Source of the DNA: CAZAKZ01 sp964485695
Lineage (GTDB): Bacteria; Planctomycetota; JAFGQW01
DNA length: 64,000 bases
NCBI GenBank assembly: GCA_964485695.1
Contig: CAZAKZ010000011.1
Coordinates: 1-64,000 of the forward strand
Direction: 5' to 3'
The stretch's first letter is position 1. Each line of letters starts with the position of its first letter. Below are positions 62,160 through 64,000 of the stretch, one piece after another. A model generated the notes under the pieces. It had not been told where the DNA came from, made no database searches, and worked only from the letters and a program-made list of their open reading frames with translations. The translations under genes were made by a program, and so were the position numbers.

Positions 62160-63032
62160 ATGGCGGAAAAAGACTCCCGGACCGTGAATCCTCCTCTGAT
62201 CGCCGAGGGCCTCACCCGGTCCTATGCCACCCGGAGGCAGGGCATTGTATCGGCCCTCCAGGGATTTTCCCTGCGTCTGGAGCCGGGAGACGGCCTGGGT
62301 TTGCTCGGATCCAACGGCTCGGGAAAGACCACCGCCATCCACCTCTTGCTGGGCCTGGAGCGGCCCGATGCGGGGTGGGTCCGGATCTTCGGTCGCGATC
62401 CCCTCCATCGCGAGGCCAAGAGGCGGTTGGGGTACCTCCCCGAGGAGACTGCCCTGTTCCCGTTCCTGAGTGCCGAGGAGACCCTCGGCCTGGCGGCACG
62501 CCTCCATCGCATGGAGCGGACCGTGCGCAAGCGCCGCATCGACGAGGTCCTTACCGTCCTCGGCCTGGATCAGGTCCGGCGCCGAAAGGTGGCCACCTTT
62601 TCCAAGGGCATGGCCCGGCGTCTGGCCTTCGGCCGGGCCGTCCTCCATTCGCCCGCGCTGCTCATTCTGGACGAGCCCACCTCCGGCCTGGATCCCGAGG
62701 GCGCGGCGACCGTCTTCGAGATCCTCCGCCAGGTGCGGGCCGCAGGCACCGCCGTGCTGTTCTCCACCCATCTGCTCCGCGAGGCCGAAGAGCAGTGCAC
62801 CCGTCTCACCTTGCTCAGCCGCGGCCGCAGGGTCCGGTCCGGCACCCTCGAGGAACTCCTCGGTGAGGAGGAGGAGAGGATGTCCGTTTCCGGGCTGGAC
62901 GTGGGGGACCGGGATCAGCTGGCGGCCTGGGTGCAGGACCACGGCGGCCGGACCGAGCCCACGGATGTCCGGCGGCGGTCCCTGGAGCGGCTCTTTCACT
63001 CCCTGCTCGAAGAGGAAGAGGACCGGCCATGA
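62160..63032 (+). CDS. ABC transporter ATP-binding protein
   Basis: A 290-residue ATPase of the ABC-2/NatA type. Walker A G50-S-N-G-S-G-K56-T-T, Q-loop region L-P-E-E-T-A-L-F, signature F-S-K-G-M-A-R-R-L, Walker B L-L-I-L-D-E-P-T-S-G-L-D, and switch S-T-H-L-L. The SKGM-type signature is common in exporters of small molecules, lipids or polysaccharides. It overlaps the permease gene by 4 nt (ATGA). Confidence 0.94.
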   Translation: MAEKDSRTVNPPLIAEGLTRSYATRRQGIVSALQGFSLRLEPGDGLGLLGSNGSGKTTAIHLLLGLERPDAGWVRIFGRDPLHREAKRRLGYLPEETALFPFLSAEETLGLAARLHRMERTVRKRRIDEVLTVLGLDQVRRRKVATFSKGMARRLAFGRAVLHSPALLILDEPTSGLDPEGAATVFEILRQVRAAGTAVLFSTHLLREAEEQCTRLTLLSRGRRVRSGTLEELLGEEEERMSVSGLDVGDRDQLAAWVQDHGGRTEPTDVRRRSLERLFHSLLEEEEDRP

Positions 63033-64000
63033 CGGTGTCCGGCCTCGAATCCCTGGGGGCGGGATTCCGGGTGACCGGCCGCTGGGTCCAGCGAGGCCTC
63101 GGCCCCTACTGGCTGGCGGGCATCGCCCTGGCCACGGTGCCCCTCACCTTTCTGGTCGGTCTGGACGCGGTCTCCCGGCGATCAGCTTGGATCGAGGTGG
63201 TGAAGGGCCTGGCCCCGATCTTCGCCCTGTTCCTGGGGGCCTATGCCTGCCGGCAGATCCGGGGTTCCCGTCGGTCCGGTCCCCTGGAGGGGCAGCCCGT
63301 GCAACCGTTCTTCTTCCTGCTGGGCCAGGTCCTCGCCCTGGGGGTCTCGGTCAGCCTGGGCGCGGCCGTGTTGATCCTCCCCGGCGCCCTGGTGTCCGGC
63401 CGTGACTTTCATCCGGCCGCCCTCCCGGAAGGGGGCCTGGTGGAGGGGGAGGCGCTCCAGCACCATGGCCGGGCGTGGGCCCTGCCCGGTTCCGGCTTCC
63501 TGCGCTGGCACCTGCCTGGATTGAATGGGGGGCCCTGGTCCCTGGAGATCCGGCTCCGGACGGTCTACTTCCGGGGTGATCCCCGCCAGCCGCTGCAGGT
63601 GGAGGTTGTGGGACTTGGAACGACCGCGGTCCACTGCATCAAGGCGGAAACCCCCGTTCGCATCGCCATTCCCCGGGCGTTCCCCGGCGGCGAGGTGACG
63701 CTCCGGTGTCTCAGCCCCGGCGTGGGTGTGCGCGCCCCGCCCCAGGGCGCCCTGTTGATCTCCGAAACCCGGGGCGCGGCCTGGAACGCCTGGCTCAGGT
63801 TCTGGGGCCTGGTGAGCGTCCAGGCGAGCCTGATCATGGTGGCGGCCCTGGCGGCGTCGCTCCTGGTGTCGCCCCCCATCGCGGCCTTGAGCGCCCTCAC
63901 GCTGTGGGGGGTGGGGTGGTCGGCCCGGTTCCTGAGCGAGTACGCTCGGCTCTCCGGGCTGCCATCCATCTTTGAGGCCAGGTCGGGCGCGGCAGCCGGG
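63029..64000 (+). CDS. ABC transporter permease-like membrane protein (partial, runs off the window)
   Basis: An open frame of 324 codons from ATG 63029 with no stop before the window ends. It overlaps the ATPase gene stop. Hydrophobic segments lie at ~28-46, ~60-76 and ~98-122; then comes a ~130-residue polar, beta-rich part (~125-255) probably outside the cytoplasm, and further helices at ~268-292 and ~294-308. The gene order makes it the membrane partner of the ATPase. No specific family is recognised. Confidence 0.75.
   Translation, partial: MTVSGLESLGAGFRVTGRWVQRGLGPYWLAGIALATVPLTFLVGLDAVSRRSAWIEVVKGLAPIFALFLGAYACRQIRGSRRSGPLEGQPVQPFFFLLGQVLALGVSVSLGAAVLILPGALVSGRDFHPAALPEGGLVEGEALQHHGRAWALPGSGFLRWHLPGLNGGPWSLEIRLRTVYFRGDPRQPLQVEVVGLGTTAVHCIKAETPVRIAIPRAFPGGEVTLRCLSPGVGVRAPPQGALLISETRGAAWNAWLRFWGLVSVQASLIMVAALAASLLVSPPIAALSALTLWGVGWSARFLSEYARLSGLPSIFEARSGAAAG

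Overview
The window is about 64 kb of GC-rich DNA, gene-dense on both strands, with no rRNA, tRNA, CRISPR array or prophage that I can see. The organism is a Gram-negative-type (diderm) bacterium: it has an LptF/LptG lipopolysaccharide export pair, a Kdo/heptose-type lipid A core kinase, parvulin-type periplasmic chaperones and an ExbB/ExbD motor. The mix of FHA-domain membrane proteins, a sigma-54 activator, carboxypeptidase-regulatory-like repeats, right-handed beta-helix proteins and squalene-cyclase-like toroids fits Planctomycetota or a relative; this is inference from gene content. A run of 100 N marks a scaffold join, so the source is a draft or metagenome assembly.

Layout. 0-0.4 kb: a truncated ParE-type toxin and its antitoxin, abutting a hairpin repeat. 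0.5-6.7 kb: an exported DJ-1/PfpI lipoprotein, a HEAT/TPR protein interrupted by an in-frame TGA, and a histidine kinase/response regulator pair. 6.8-7.5 kb: a Phd/VapC module cut by the assembly gap. 7.6-18.1 kb: a radical SAM protein, a secreted alpha/beta hydrolase, a parvulin chaperone, a repeat-rich surface protein with a small partner, and a degenerate gluzincin-like protein. 18.4-26.3 kb: housekeeping genes (RNase II/R family, MutS, LptF/LptG, LPS kinase). 26.3-32.7 kb: an FHA/sigma-54 locus with two FHA membrane proteins (one carrying a CAP domain) and an FHA-GAF-AAA-Fis activator, with a good -24/-12 match between activator and target. 32.8-43.9 kb: UvrD/PcrA helicase, AcpS, a secreted protein bracketed by an inverted pair of 51-bp repeats, an operon rluA-rhomboid-parvulin-cutA, an XRE regulator, a SpoU methyltransferase and urocanate hydratase. 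44.1-48.1 kb: a polysaccharide flippase, a zinc-ribbon membrane protein and a second VapBC module. 48.4-57.2 kb: the most interesting locus, described below. 57.2-64 kb: a beta-helix secreted protein, two GT4 glycosyltransferases, an FHA membrane protein, and an ABC exporter whose permease runs off the end.

Central finding. Four tightly packed genes at 48470-57189 encode a 1063-residue exported TPR protein, an ExbB/TolQ proton channel, an ExbD/TolR protein and a 1424-residue protein. The last one joins PD40 (TolB-like) propeller repeats, a transmembrane helix with the SxxxH motif that TonB and TolA use to engage their motors, a long Pro-rich linker, an alpha/alpha toroid with QW motifs, and a PDZ domain. 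The set parallels Tol-Pal (CpoB, TolQ, TolR, TolA, TolB) with TolB-like and TolA-like parts in one chain and no Pal. I propose an uncharacterised proton-motive-force-driven envelope machine.
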